Source: Acidobacteriota bacterium (lineage in GTDB: Bacteria; Actinomycetota; Acidimicrobiia; Acidimicrobiales; UBA8190). From it: a stretch of 45,013 nucleotides of DNA. Below, one piece after another: positions 32,535 to 40,220 of the stretch (its first letter is position 1; every line of letters begins with the position of its first letter). The position numbers and the translations under genes were made by a program. The DNA lies in the NCBI GenBank assembly GCA_028872975.1, contig JAGWNV010000001.1, positions 1 to 45,013 on the forward strand. Direction: 5' to 3'. The notes beneath the pieces were generated by a model that made no database searches, was not told where the DNA came from, and saw only the letters and a program-made list of their open reading frames with translations.

Positions 32535-33280
32535 GACGCGAACGGCGCCACCTCGACCTGGGCGCCGGCGAGGGCGTGCCGCACGGCGTGGGCCAGGCCG
32601 GCGGCCCCGGGGGTGTCCCCGTGCAGGCACAGCGAGGCGGCCCGGACCTCGACCCACCGCCTCCCGGCCCGCACCCGGCCGTCGACCACGAGCGAGAGGG
32701 CCTGGTCCACGACGGCCGCCTCCTCCTGGAGGACGGCGCCGGGGTCGCCGCGGGGCACGAGCCCGCCGTCGGGACCGTAGGCCCGGTCGGCGAAGGCCTC
32801 GGTCACCGCCGCCACGCCGGCGCGCTCGAAGCGCCCGGTCGTGACCGCACCGGCCGGGAGGAGCACGGCGAGATCCCCGGCGTCGCGCACCACGGCGGCC
32901 ATCAGCCGGGCCACGGTGTCGTCGGCGGCGCAGTCGTGGTACAGCGCCCCGTGCGGCTTCACGTAGCGCAGGGCCGTCCCGGCTCCGGCGGCGAGCCGGG
33001 CCACGAAGGCGATCTGGGCCGCCAGCGACGCCGCCAGCTCGGCCTCGTCCACCACGGCCCGGCGCCTGCCGAAGCCGGCACGGTCGGGGTACGAAGGATG
33101 GGCGCCGACGACCACGCCGGCGGCGACGGCACGGCGCACGGTGCCCACGATGCCCTCGGCGGTGCCGGCGTGGGCGCCACAGCAGACGCTGGCGCTCGTG
33201 ACGGCGCCGAGCAACGCCGCCTCGGCGGCAGCCGGCGCCGTGCCCTCGCCGACGTCGGCGTTGAGGTCGACCCTCGACAC
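32531..33280 (-). CDS. pxpA: 5-oxoprolinase subunit PxpA (LamB/YcsF)
   Basis: A 249-aa TIM-barrel-like protein starting VSRVDLNADVGEG, then SVCCGAHAGT, GAHPSYPDRAGFGRR, RYVKPHGALYHD, AFADRAYGPDG and SLCLHGDTPGA, all hallmark LamB/YcsF motifs. It removes the lactam of 5-oxoproline together with the adjacent PxpB-PxpC protein. GTG 33280 is chosen because the family starts with this VDLNAD strand. The operon is divergent from a methyltransferase gene. Confidence 0.93.
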   Translation of the reverse strand: MSRVDLNADVGEGTAPAAAEAALLGAVTSASVCCGAHAGTAEGIVGTVRRAVAAGVVVGAHPSYPDRAGFGRRRAVVDEAELAASLAAQIAFVARLAAGAGTALRYVKPHGALYHDCAADDTVARLMAAVVRDAGDLAVLLPAGAVTTGRFERAGVAAVTEAFADRAYGPDGGLVPRGDPGAVLQEEAAVVDQALSLVVDGRVRAGRRWVEVRAASLCLHGDTPGAAGLAHAVRHALAGAQVEVAPFAS

Positions 33281-33310
33281 CGTCCCAGCATCGCGCCCGG
33301 CGCCCGGCAC

Positions 33311-33316
33311 TACAGT
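33311..33316 (+). promoter_or_regulatory. -10 element of the 33325 methyltransferase gene
   Basis: TACAGT ends 8 nt before position 33325, the same spacing as for other leaderless genes here. It supports translation starting at the ATC there. Confidence 0.45.
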
Positions 33317-33324
33317 CCCCCGCC

Positions 33325-34056
33325 ATCGACGACGCCGACGCCTTCGGCCACGCCCTCGCCGACTGGGCCGCAGGCGGCACGGACCTCGAGGTGCACGAAC
33401 GTCGCGACGGCCTGCTCGAGGAGGGGGCCGGGCCCGACCTCTACCTCGCCCCCTTCGGCGACTGGCCGCCGGCCGAGCAGGCGGCGGCCGGCTCTGCCCG
33501 CGGGCGCGTCCTCGACCTCGGCTGCGGCGCCGGACGCCTGGCGCTGCACCTCCAGCACACCGGCCTCGACGTGGTGGGCGCCGACGCCTCCCCCCTCGCC
33601 GCGGCCGTCGCCCGGCGCCGGGGCCTGCGCCAGGCCCGCGTGGCCACCTGGCAGGAGCTCTCGGCCGAGATCGGCTCGTTCGACACGGTGGCGCTCTTCG
33701 GCAACAACGCCGGCATCTTCGGCACCCCGGCCCGGCTGCAGGCCGTCCTCGCCCGGTGGGCGAGGCGCATGGGGCCCGACGCCACGGTCCTGGCCGAGAG
33801 CACGAGCCCCTACGCCGGCACCGCCCCCCTCCTCGACGCCGCCCACCGCCGGGCCAACCGCGCCGCCGGGCGCATGCCCGGCCAGCTCCGGCTCCGCTAC
33901 CGCTACGGCGGTCACGTCTCGCCCTGGTTCGACTGGCTCTTCCTCTCCCCCGCCGAGCTCCGCCGCCTCCTCAGAGGCACCGGCTGGGGCGTCGAGACCC
34001 TGCTCGACGACGGCCCCACCCAGCCCTTCGTGGCGGTGCTCCGCCGGCGGCCCGCC

Positions 34057-34071
<15 letters not shown>
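33325..34071 (+). CDS. SAM-dependent methyltransferase, possible ATC start
   Basis: A class I methyltransferase of about 248 aa with ARGRVLDLGCGAGRLAL (motif I), VVGADASPLA, VALFGNNAGIFG and a C-terminal aromatic domain. The first GTG in frame is 33391, but the 22 codons before it read as a natural N-terminus (IDDADAFGHALADWAAGG), like other members that begin D-x-F-G-x-A-L-x-D-W. No ATG, GTG or TTG exists upstream in that frame, only ATC at 33325, 8 nt after a TACAGT box. If ATC is not used the protein is the 226-aa form from 33391. The last 15 bp overlap the convergent SDR gene. Substrate unknown. Confidence 0.75.
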
Positions 34072-34845
<774 letters not shown>

Positions 34846-34878
34846 GTCTCCTCCCTCGGACGCCCGGAGACTACAGTC

Positions 34879-34892
34879 CAGACACCTGTCTG
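34879..34892. promoter_or_regulatory. Inverted repeat CAGACA-CC-TGTCTG
   Basis: Perfect 6-bp arms with a 2-bp spacer in the 140-bp divergent region between the SDR gene and the CMD-family gene. It is a likely operator for an unlinked regulator; no regulator gene is adjacent. Confidence 0.45.
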
Positions 34893-34960
34893 CCTAGGGA
34901 CGAGGCGGCCTCGGCGGGGACGACCGACAGCTGGGCATGACGGAGAGGCGGAGTCGACCG

Positions 34961-34990
34961 AGGTGGCGATGACCGAGAGGTGGCGATGAC
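34961..34990 (+). repeat. Duplicated translation-start sequence
   Basis: AGGTGGCGATGAC occurs twice, 17 bp apart (34961-34973 and 34978-34990), with a degenerate third relative just upstream around 34937-34951. Each copy carries a ribosome-binding-like AGG and an ATG. The second copy starts the CMD-family gene. Confidence 0.55.
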
Positions 34991-35366
34991 GGCCGAGCAC
35001 CGGCCTCCCAGGCCGGACCGGGAGGCCGGCCGGCGGCGGATGCAGGAGGTCTACAACTTCGAGGTCGACCCCGACGCCGTCGAGGGCGACTTCGTCGCCT
35101 ACACCGTCGACCACCTCTTCGGCGACGTCTGGTGCCGGCCCGACCTCGACCTGCGCCAGCGACGCCTCCTCACCATCGGGGTGCTGGCCGCCCTGGGACG
35201 GACGGAGCTGCTCGACGTGCAGTTCCAGAGCGCCCTCGACAACGGCGAGCTCACCGAGGCCCAGGCGCGCGAGGTGGTGGTCCACCTCGCCCACTACGTG
35301 GGATGGCCCCTGGCCACGGGCGTCAGCGAGTCGGCCGAGCGCATCATCGCCCGCCGCCGCCGCTGA
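34986..35366 (+). CDS. Carboxymuconolactone decarboxylase (AhpD-like) family protein
   Basis: A 126-aa helical protein resembling 4-carboxymuconolactone decarboxylase: VYNFEVDPDAVEGDFVAYTVDHLFGDVW at the start, DLRQRRLLTIGVLAALGRTELL in the core and VVVHLAHYVGWP near the C-terminus. The peroxidatic CxxC of AhpD is absent, so it is closer to PcaC-type enzymes. No aromatic-ring catabolism genes are adjacent. ATG 34986 has a GAGAGG site; GTG 34980 is an alternative. Confidence 0.85.
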   Translation: MTAEHRPPRPDREAGRRRMQEVYNFEVDPDAVEGDFVAYTVDHLFGDVWCRPDLDLRQRRLLTIGVLAALGRTELLDVQFQSALDNGELTEAQAREVVVHLAHYVGWPLATGVSESAERIIARRRR

Positions 35367-35370
35367 CCTA

Positions 35371-35400
35371 TTGACAACCGTCGATCGGTCGACCCATACT
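35371..35400 (+). promoter_or_regulatory. Promoter of the arsenic operon
   Basis: Consensus TTGACA (35371-35376) and CATACT (35395-35400), 18 bp apart. The spacer contains ACCG-tcgat-CGGT (35377-35389), a possible repressor site of the ArsR/SmtB style. Confidence 0.6.
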
Positions 35401-35422
35401 CCCATCGACGGTCATCGATGGG
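35401..35422 (+). promoter_or_regulatory. Leader inverted repeat next to the ribosome-binding site
   Basis: Perfect 8-bp arms CCCATCGA (35401-35408) and TCGATGGG (35415-35422) with a 6-nt loop, directly before GAGGAGG. It may be a DNA operator just after the -10 box or an RNA hairpin masking the start of translation. Confidence 0.55.
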
Positions 35423-35433
35423 AGGAGGCCCTG

Positions 35434-35823
35434 ATGCCCCGTGTCCAGCTCGCCCTCAACGTCCCCGACGTCACAGCCGCCGTCGAGTTCTATTCGAAGC
35501 TCTTCGGCGCCCCACCGGCGAAGGTCCGCCCCGGCTACGCCAACTTCGCCCTCGAGGACCCGCCGCTCAAGCTGGTGCTGATCGAGGGCGCCGCCACGCC
35601 GGGGTCGATCAACCACCTCGGGGTGGAGCTCGACGCCCCCGAGGACGTGGTGGCGGCCCGGCGGCGCCTCGAGGGCGTGGGGATCGCCACCACCGACGAG
35701 CAGTCCGTCGACTGCTGCTACGCCCTGCAGGACAAGGCGTGGGCGCACGGTCCCGACGGCACGGCGTGGGAGCTCTACACGGTCCTCGCCGACACCGAGA
35801 CCACGCCCGCCTGCTGCGGGTGA
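35434..35823 (+). CDS. ArsI/CadI-type VOC protein (C-As lyase family)
   Basis: A 129-aa two-beta-alpha-beta-beta-beta (VOC) protein. Candidate metal ligands are Gln5, His61 (INHLGVEL) and Glu113 (AWELYTV). The vicinal thiols DCCYALQDKAW (Cys94, Cys95) match the organoarsenical-binding pair of ArsI, and the C-terminus has a second Cys pair (127-128). ArsI cleaves methyl-As(III) to As(III); CadI-named proteins are its relatives. With an aquaporin and arsenate reductase following, an arsenic-detoxification role is strong. ATG 35434 has GGAGGAGG upstream. Confidence 0.85.
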   Translation: MPRVQLALNVPDVTAAVEFYSKLFGAPPAKVRPGYANFALEDPPLKLVLIEGAATPGSINHLGVELDAPEDVVAARRRLEGVGIATTDEQSVDCCYALQDKAWAHGPDGTAWELYTVLADTETTPACCG

Positions 35824-36548
35824 CCGCCGGGCCCGACCAGCTGGCCCGCCGGGCCCTGGCCGAATTCCTCGGCACCGGGCTCCTCGTGGCCGGCGTGGTG
35901 GGATCGGGCATCGCCGCGGCGCGCCTGTCCCCCGGCGACGTCGGCCTCGAGCTCCTCGAGAACGCGCTGGCCACCGCCGCGGTGCTGGCGGCGGTCATCG
36001 TGGCGGTGGGGCCGGTGTCCGGCGCCCACCTGAACCCCCTCGTCACCCTCGCCGACCGGTGCTTCGGCGGCATCGGGACCTCGGCGGCGGCCGCCTACGT
36101 CGGCGCCCAGCTCGCCGGCGGCGCCCTCGGGGCAGTGGTCGCCAACGCCATGTTCTCGAGGCCCGCCTTCGAGCTCTCCACCAAGGCCCGCACCGGCGGC
36201 GGGCTCGCCCTGGCCGAGGCGGTGGCCACCTTCGGGCTGCTCCTCGTGGTGTTCGGACTGAGCCGCACCGGCCGATCCTCGGCCGCCCCCTTCGCCGTCG
36301 GGGCCTACATCGGCGGCGCCTACTTCTTCACGTCGTCCACCAGTTTCGCCAACCCGGCGGTGGCGGTGGCCCGGATGCTCACCGACACCTTCTCCGGGAT
36401 CCGCCCCTCGTCGGTGCCGGCCTTCGTGGGCGCAGAGGTTGCCGGCGCCGCCGTGGCCGTGGCCGCCGTGGCCGTGCTCTATCCCCGGGCCCGCGCCGGG
36501 GCCGAGCGCGTGGTGGTCCCCCGGGTGGAGGAGGCCGGCCGTGGCTGA
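35820..36548 (+). CDS. MIP-family channel (AqpS-like arsenite facilitator)
   Basis: A 242-aa aquaglyceroporin with six helices. Half-helix motifs are NPL (72-74, in SGAHLNPLVTL) and NPA (178-180, in TSFANPAVAVAR). An NPL in the first position resembles bacterial arsenite-type aquaporins rather than water channels. Its place between ArsI and arsenate reductase mirrors aqpS-containing ars operons, where the channel lets As(III) out down its gradient in place of an ArsB/Acr3 pump. GTG 35820 overlaps the arsI stop (GTGA). Confidence 0.85.
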   Translation: MTAGPDQLARRALAEFLGTGLLVAGVVGSGIAAARLSPGDVGLELLENALATAAVLAAVIVAVGPVSGAHLNPLVTLADRCFGGIGTSAAAAYVGAQLAGGALGAVVANAMFSRPAFELSTKARTGGGLALAEAVATFGLLLVVFGLSRTGRSSAAPFAVGAYIGGAYFFTSSTSFANPAVAVARMLTDTFSGIRPSSVPAFVGAEVAGAAVAVAAVAVLYPRARAGAERVVVPRVEEAGRG

Positions 36549-36948
36549 GCGACCCGTCGTCCTCTTCGTCTGCGTCCACAACGCCGGGCGCTCCCAGATG
36601 GCCGCCGCCCTGCTCGAAGAACGCGCCGGCGACGACGTCGAGGTCCGCTCGGCGGGCAGCGCGCCGGGCACCGAGGTGCACCCGCTCGTGGTGGCGGCCA
36701 TGGCCGAGATCGGGATCGACCTCTCGGCGCGCCGGCCCAAGGCCCTCACCGACGACCTGGCCCGGGAAGCCGACGTGGTGGTGACGATGGGCTGCGGGGA
36801 CGCCTGTCCCGTCTACCCCGGCACCCGTCGCCTCGACTGGGCGCTCGAGGACCCGAGTGGGAAGGACCTCGACGGTGTGCGGGCGATCCGCGACGAGATC
36901 GGCCGGCGCGTGGCGGCGCTCGTGGGCGAGCTCACGGGCGGCCGCTGA
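36541..36948 (+). CDS. arsC: Arsenate reductase (low-molecular-weight phosphatase type)
   Basis: A 135-aa protein with the P-loop CVHNAGRSQMA (Cys11) and the redox Cys85/Cys89 in TMGCGDACPVYPG, followed by DWALEDPSGK. It reduces As(V) to As(III). Actinobacterial members use either thioredoxin or mycothiol; the two downstream Cys favour the thioredoxin-type triple-Cys relay. GTG 36541 overlaps the aquaporin stop by 8 nt, so the operon is tightly coupled. The product feeds the aquaporin. Confidence 0.92.
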   Translation: MAERPVVLFVCVHNAGRSQMAAALLEERAGDDVEVRSAGSAPGTEVHPLVVAAMAEIGIDLSARRPKALTDDLAREADVVVTMGCGDACPVYPGTRRLDWALEDPSGKDLDGVRAIRDEIGRRVAALVGELTGGR

Positions 36949-36954
36949 GGGCTC

Positions 36955-38040
36955 TCAGCCTCCGGCGGGGCGCCCGTTGCCGACCAGGCCGGTCCAGGCC
37001 CCTGCCCCGTCGTCGTCGCGGCCCCAACGGGTGCTCCGCCGGTTCGCGCCCACCACGTCACGGAGCACGAGCCGGAGCCGGTCGCGCTCGGCCGGGTCGA
37101 ACAGGGGCGAGAGGCACTCGTAGACCTCGCCGGCCGCCCTCTCGTCGAGGGGATGGAGCTGGCGGAGGAAGAAGGCGTAGAAGGTCTCGAACAGCAACCT
37201 CGAGCGGGTGGTGTCGCCGTCCTCGGCGCGACGCCGGGCGTAGGTGGCGGCGTCGATGAAGACCGCCGCGCCGAGGTCGACGTGGTCGCGCAGGACGAGG
37301 AGCTCGGTGCCGATCCCGCCGCGTCCCCCCATGAGCGACTCCATGAGCTCCTGGCTGGGAGGCTCGACCTCGACGAAGGCGAACCGGCGCATGAGGGCGA
37401 AGGACATCCGGTAGAGCGTCTCGCGGTCGAGCTCGTTCATCGTGCCGATGATCCGCCACCGGGTGGGCACCTGGATGGCCTCGGTGTGCGGAGGCGGGTC
37501 CACACCCGAAGGCACGAGCGAGAGATACGACGAGTGGCCGACCCGCTTGAAGGGAAGGGTCACGGGCTGGTTGGCGAAGATCGTGAAGAGGGGGCCGAAC
37601 GCCTTGTCGAAGTCGGCCCGGTTGAGCTCGTCCACGATGAGCCACCGGCCCCGCTGGATGGCCTCGAGGATGAGCCCGTCGCGGAAGACGGGTCCCTCGG
37701 GGGTGTCGTAGTACCGGCCCACGGTCTGGCTGATGTCCCAGTCGGTGCTGGCGGTGGCCGCCACGTAGCCGTTGCACCGGTAGGCCCGCTTGGCCAGGTC
37801 GGCGGCGAGGAAGGCCAGGGAGGTCTTGCCCGACCCGGGAACGCCGGTGAGCATCACGTGCTTGCCCGAGTCGAGCGCCGCCACCACGGCGGCGAGGACG
37901 TGGCGCGGGAAGACGAGGCCGCGCTCGATGGCGAGCGCTTCGAGCTCGTCGGTGAGGAACTCTGCCGTCGGACCCCTCCTCGACTCATGGCGGCCGGCAC
38001 GAGGGCCGCCCACCGGGTGGAACGTGATTCGCGTCTGCAT
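36955..38040 (-). CDS. McrB/dynein-like AAA ATPase (AAA_5), lone
   Basis: A 361-aa AAA+ protein with Walker A GVPGSGKT (66-73), Walker B LIVDELNRAD (134-143), sensor-1 RIIGTMNELDR and the ALMRRFAFVEVEPP arginine-finger region, as in McrB/AAA_5 proteins. QTVGRYYDTPEGPVFRDGLI is the DNA-contact or pore-loop stretch typical of the group. No McrC, VWA or nuclease partner is adjacent, so its role is unknown. ATG 38040 was chosen; an extended frame to 38151 has no homology. Tail-to-tail with arsC at 6 bp. Confidence 0.8.
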   Translation of the reverse strand: MQTRITFHPVGGPRAGRHESRRGPTAEFLTDELEALAIERGLVFPRHVLAAVVAALDSGKHVMLTGVPGSGKTSLAFLAADLAKRAYRCNGYVAATASTDWDISQTVGRYYDTPEGPVFRDGLILEAIQRGRWLIVDELNRADFDKAFGPLFTIFANQPVTLPFKRVGHSSYLSLVPSGVDPPPHTEAIQVPTRWRIIGTMNELDRETLYRMSFALMRRFAFVEVEPPSQELMESLMGGRGGIGTELLVLRDHVDLGAAVFIDAATYARRRAEDGDTTRSRLLFETFYAFFLRQLHPLDERAAGEVYECLSPLFDPAERDRLRLVLRDVVGANRRSTRWGRDDDGAGAWTGLVGNGRPAGG

Positions 38041-38106
38041 GCATCGTCGGCCACGCGTGAAGGCACCGGTAGGTCCGAACGGCCCGAAACCGGCCCAGTC
38101 TCCCGG

Positions 38107-38112
38107 TAGGGT
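38107..38112 (+). promoter_or_regulatory. -10 element of the orphan membrane protein gene
   Basis: TAGGGT ends 8 nt before GTG 38121, indicating a leaderless transcript. Confidence 0.45.
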
Positions 38113-38120
38113 TGGCTCCC

Positions 38121-38822
38121 GTGAACGGCGCGGTGTTCCTCGGCCTCGCACCCTGGTTGGTGATGGTCCTCGCCGTCCGGAACACCGGGGTCGGTGCCGC
38201 CGTCGGCGGCCTCTTCGCCGCCGTCACCGCCTGCCTGGCCGTGCTCCACGCCCACCGCCGGCGCGCCTCGGCGCTGTTCGAGACGTTGTCACTGGCAATC
38301 TTCGTCGCCATCAGTCTGGGGGCGTGGCTGGCCCCGGAGTGGACGACACCGGGCCTCAACGCCTACGCCCGGGCCATCACGGCGGGGGCCATGGCCGTCG
38401 TCGCCCTCGTGTCCCTCGCCTTCCGGCCCCTCACCGTCCAGTACACCCGGGAGCTCGTGCCCGCTCCGGTGCTGCGGACGAGGGCGTTCGAGCGGGCCAG
38501 CCGGGTCGACACCGCCCTGTGGGCGGCGACCGCCCTGGCCATCACCGGCTGCTTCCTCGCCGGCGCCGGGCTGCGGAGCCATCTCGACCAGACGGCGTTC
38601 AACTGGCTCCTCCCCCTGGGCCTGAGCGTGGGCTGCGTCCGGCTGCTGGCCCGGCGGTGGTCGGCCCTCGAGACCCTCGAGGACACCACCTCGATGCTCG
38701 TGGCCGCCCTCGACGTGCCCCGGACCGGGCCGGGGGGACAGTCGGGGCCCCGCCCTCGGCGCGCCCGGCCGGCACCCCGCCTCCGCCTCGTCCCCGGCGA
38801 CCGAGCCGAACGCCGGGCCTGA
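38121..38822 (+). CDS. Orphan multi-pass membrane protein
   Basis: I do not recognise this 233-aa protein. It has about six hydrophobic segments (roughly 4-20, 25-42, 52-70, 82-100, 135-155, 168-185) separated by short loops, then a long cytosolic-looking C-terminus rich in Arg and Pro. No signal-peptide cleavage motif or catalytic motif is evident. The GTG start follows the -10 box by 8 nt, which excludes the TTG nine bases earlier. It is divergent from the AAA ATPase, so the two might share regulation. Confidence 0.65.
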   Translation: MNGAVFLGLAPWLVMVLAVRNTGVGAAVGGLFAAVTACLAVLHAHRRRASALFETLSLAIFVAISLGAWLAPEWTTPGLNAYARAITAGAMAVVALVSLAFRPLTVQYTRELVPAPVLRTRAFERASRVDTALWAATALAITGCFLAGAGLRSHLDQTAFNWLLPLGLSVGCVRLLARRWSALETLEDTTSMLVAALDVPRTGPGGQSGPRPRRARPAPRLRLVPGDRAERRA

Positions 38823-38870
38823 GCGGCGCACCGCCTCACCAGGCGCGCCGGGAGACGGCGTGCTTGACCG

Positions 38871-39197
38871 CTAGGGCTGGAGCATGGTGTTGCCGATCGT
38901 CGTGTAGGCCACGAGGACGACCGGCATGAGGGCGGCGAAGCCGATGACGACGTCGAGCCTGCCGCGCCGCTTGAGGACGGCGGACAAAGCCACGAGCGCC
39001 GGGAATCCCCACGCCACGAGCCTGGGTTGAATCCGAGCTGATTGCTCACGAAGAGCAGGGCGAGCAGTCCGGCGCAGTACAGGTTCACGAAGGAGGGGAG
39101 CCTGGCGCGCCAGAGGGCGTAGGCGGCAGTCAGCACGGCCGCCACCCCGATCCATTCGAGCCAGCCCGGCCCGGCGTAGTCGGCCGCCGACGGGTCC
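38871..39197 (-). pseudogene. Frameshifted remnant of a polytopic membrane (mannosyltransferase-like) protein
   Basis: Two overlapping minus-strand frames join into one plausible membrane-protein C-terminus. One frame (about 39197-39025) reads YAGPGWLEWIGVAAV ... LFVSNQLGFNP. A second continues in another frame from about 39020 as LVAWGFPALVALSAVL ... AYTTIGNTMLQP and ends with TAG at 38871. The change falls near 39018-39026. The join resembles the end of PIG-V-type actinobacterial mannosyltransferases, and only about 105 residues remain of an expected 400 or so. No start codon or upstream domain is present, and a hairpin lies at its 5' side. Either a decayed gene or a sequence error; the missing 5' part argues for decay. 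Confidence 0.6.
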
Positions 39198-39236
39198 GGC
39201 CCATGGGAGCGAGGGGGAGGTGCCGTCGAAGGTGGT

Positions 39237-39258
39237 CTCCCCCGACCCGTCGGGGGAG
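39237..39258 (-). terminator. Hairpin after the ABC operon
   Basis: Perfect 9-bp arms CTCCCCCGA/TCGGGGGAG (39237-39245 and 39250-39258) with loop CCCG, 24 bp downstream of the permease stop on the minus strand. Confidence 0.6.
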
Positions 39259-39281
39259 CCTCCGTCAGGGGCGGGACGCCC

Positions 39282-40220
39282 TCAGGCGTCGCGGTGGAGG
39301 GTCCAGCGGAAGGCGAAGACGACGAGGAGCGCGGCCAGGATCACGAAGATGCCGGCCTCGATGCCCTGGAACGCCCAGAACCGGACGGCCGGCTGGTACG
39401 TCACGGTCATCCGGTACCCGTGGTGGGCGAGACAGGAGCCGATGAGGCCCTTGCTGGCGAACCCCGTCGTCGTACAGACGGGCGTGACCGAGAAGAGGTT
39501 GCCCGTGGTGGCACCGCCGGGGCCGACCAGGGACTGGGACAGGAGCCACGATCCGGGCGGCCCGAGGCCCGAGGACGCCAGCGACGTCGTGGCCCGCACC
39601 GGCGTGAGGAAGTGGGGGCGGAGGTAGACGGCGATGGGGACCCGGACGGCGAGGAAGGTGGCAATGGTGACGGCCAGCGCCGGGAGCACGCGCCGCGCCA
39701 CCGAGCCGATGGCGATCCCGAGGGCGACGGCGAACAGGGCGTAGGCCACGGGCACGATCCCTTGGATGTCGAACGCCGCGAACCGGGAGTCGAGGGCGTT
39801 CTCGGGGTAGCGCCACCAGCTCACGAGCGCCGCCATCGCCCCGCCCCACAGCGCCGCCGCCGCCAGCGCCCAGCCGACGGTGGAGGTGAACCACCGACGC
39901 CTCGGCACGCTCTGGGTCCACACCAGGTTGTGGGTGCCGTCCTCGAGCTCCTTGGCCAGGAGCGGGGCACCCCAGAACAGGCCGAACAGCAGTGGGACCA
40001 CCACGGTGAGGTTGACCAGGTCGATGATCATCCCGTCGCCCCGGAAGAGCTGGCTGCCGAGATCGGCGCAGCTCTGGCTGGCCCGGCAGTCGGCGAGGGC
40101 CCGGTCGTAGTCGTGGGCCATGACCGACCCGGTGACGAGGAGGATCACGGCCAGGACGGCCAGGGCGAGGGCGGCGAAGCGCACCTGGTTGCGGTGCAGG
40201 CGCCAGACGAGGAGGTTCAT
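39282..40220 (-). CDS. ABC transporter permease
   Basis: A 312-aa membrane protein with about six helices and a large periplasmic loop (about 200-265) that holds several Cys (SVTPVCTTTG, GSCLAHHG). The first helix follows MNLLVWRLHRNQVRFAALAL, and PLLFGLFWGAPLLAKELEDGTHNLVWTQSV is the typical coupling region of ABC-2 permeases. ATG 40220 overlaps the ATPase stop. It works with the adjacent ATPase as an exporter; the substrate is unknown. Confidence 0.86.
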   Translation of the reverse strand: MNLLVWRLHRNQVRFAALALAVLAVILLVTGSVMAHDYDRALADCRASQSCADLGSQLFRGDGMIIDLVNLTVVVPLLFGLFWGAPLLAKELEDGTHNLVWTQSVPRRRWFTSTVGWALAAAALWGGAMAALVSWWRYPENALDSRFAAFDIQGIVPVAYALFAVALGIAIGSVARRVLPALAVTIATFLAVRVPIAVYLRPHFLTPVRATTSLASSGLGPPGSWLLSQSLVGPGGATTGNLFSVTPVCTTTGFASKGLIGSCLAHHGYRMTVTYQPAVRFWAFQGIEAGIFVILAALLVVFAFRWTLHRDA

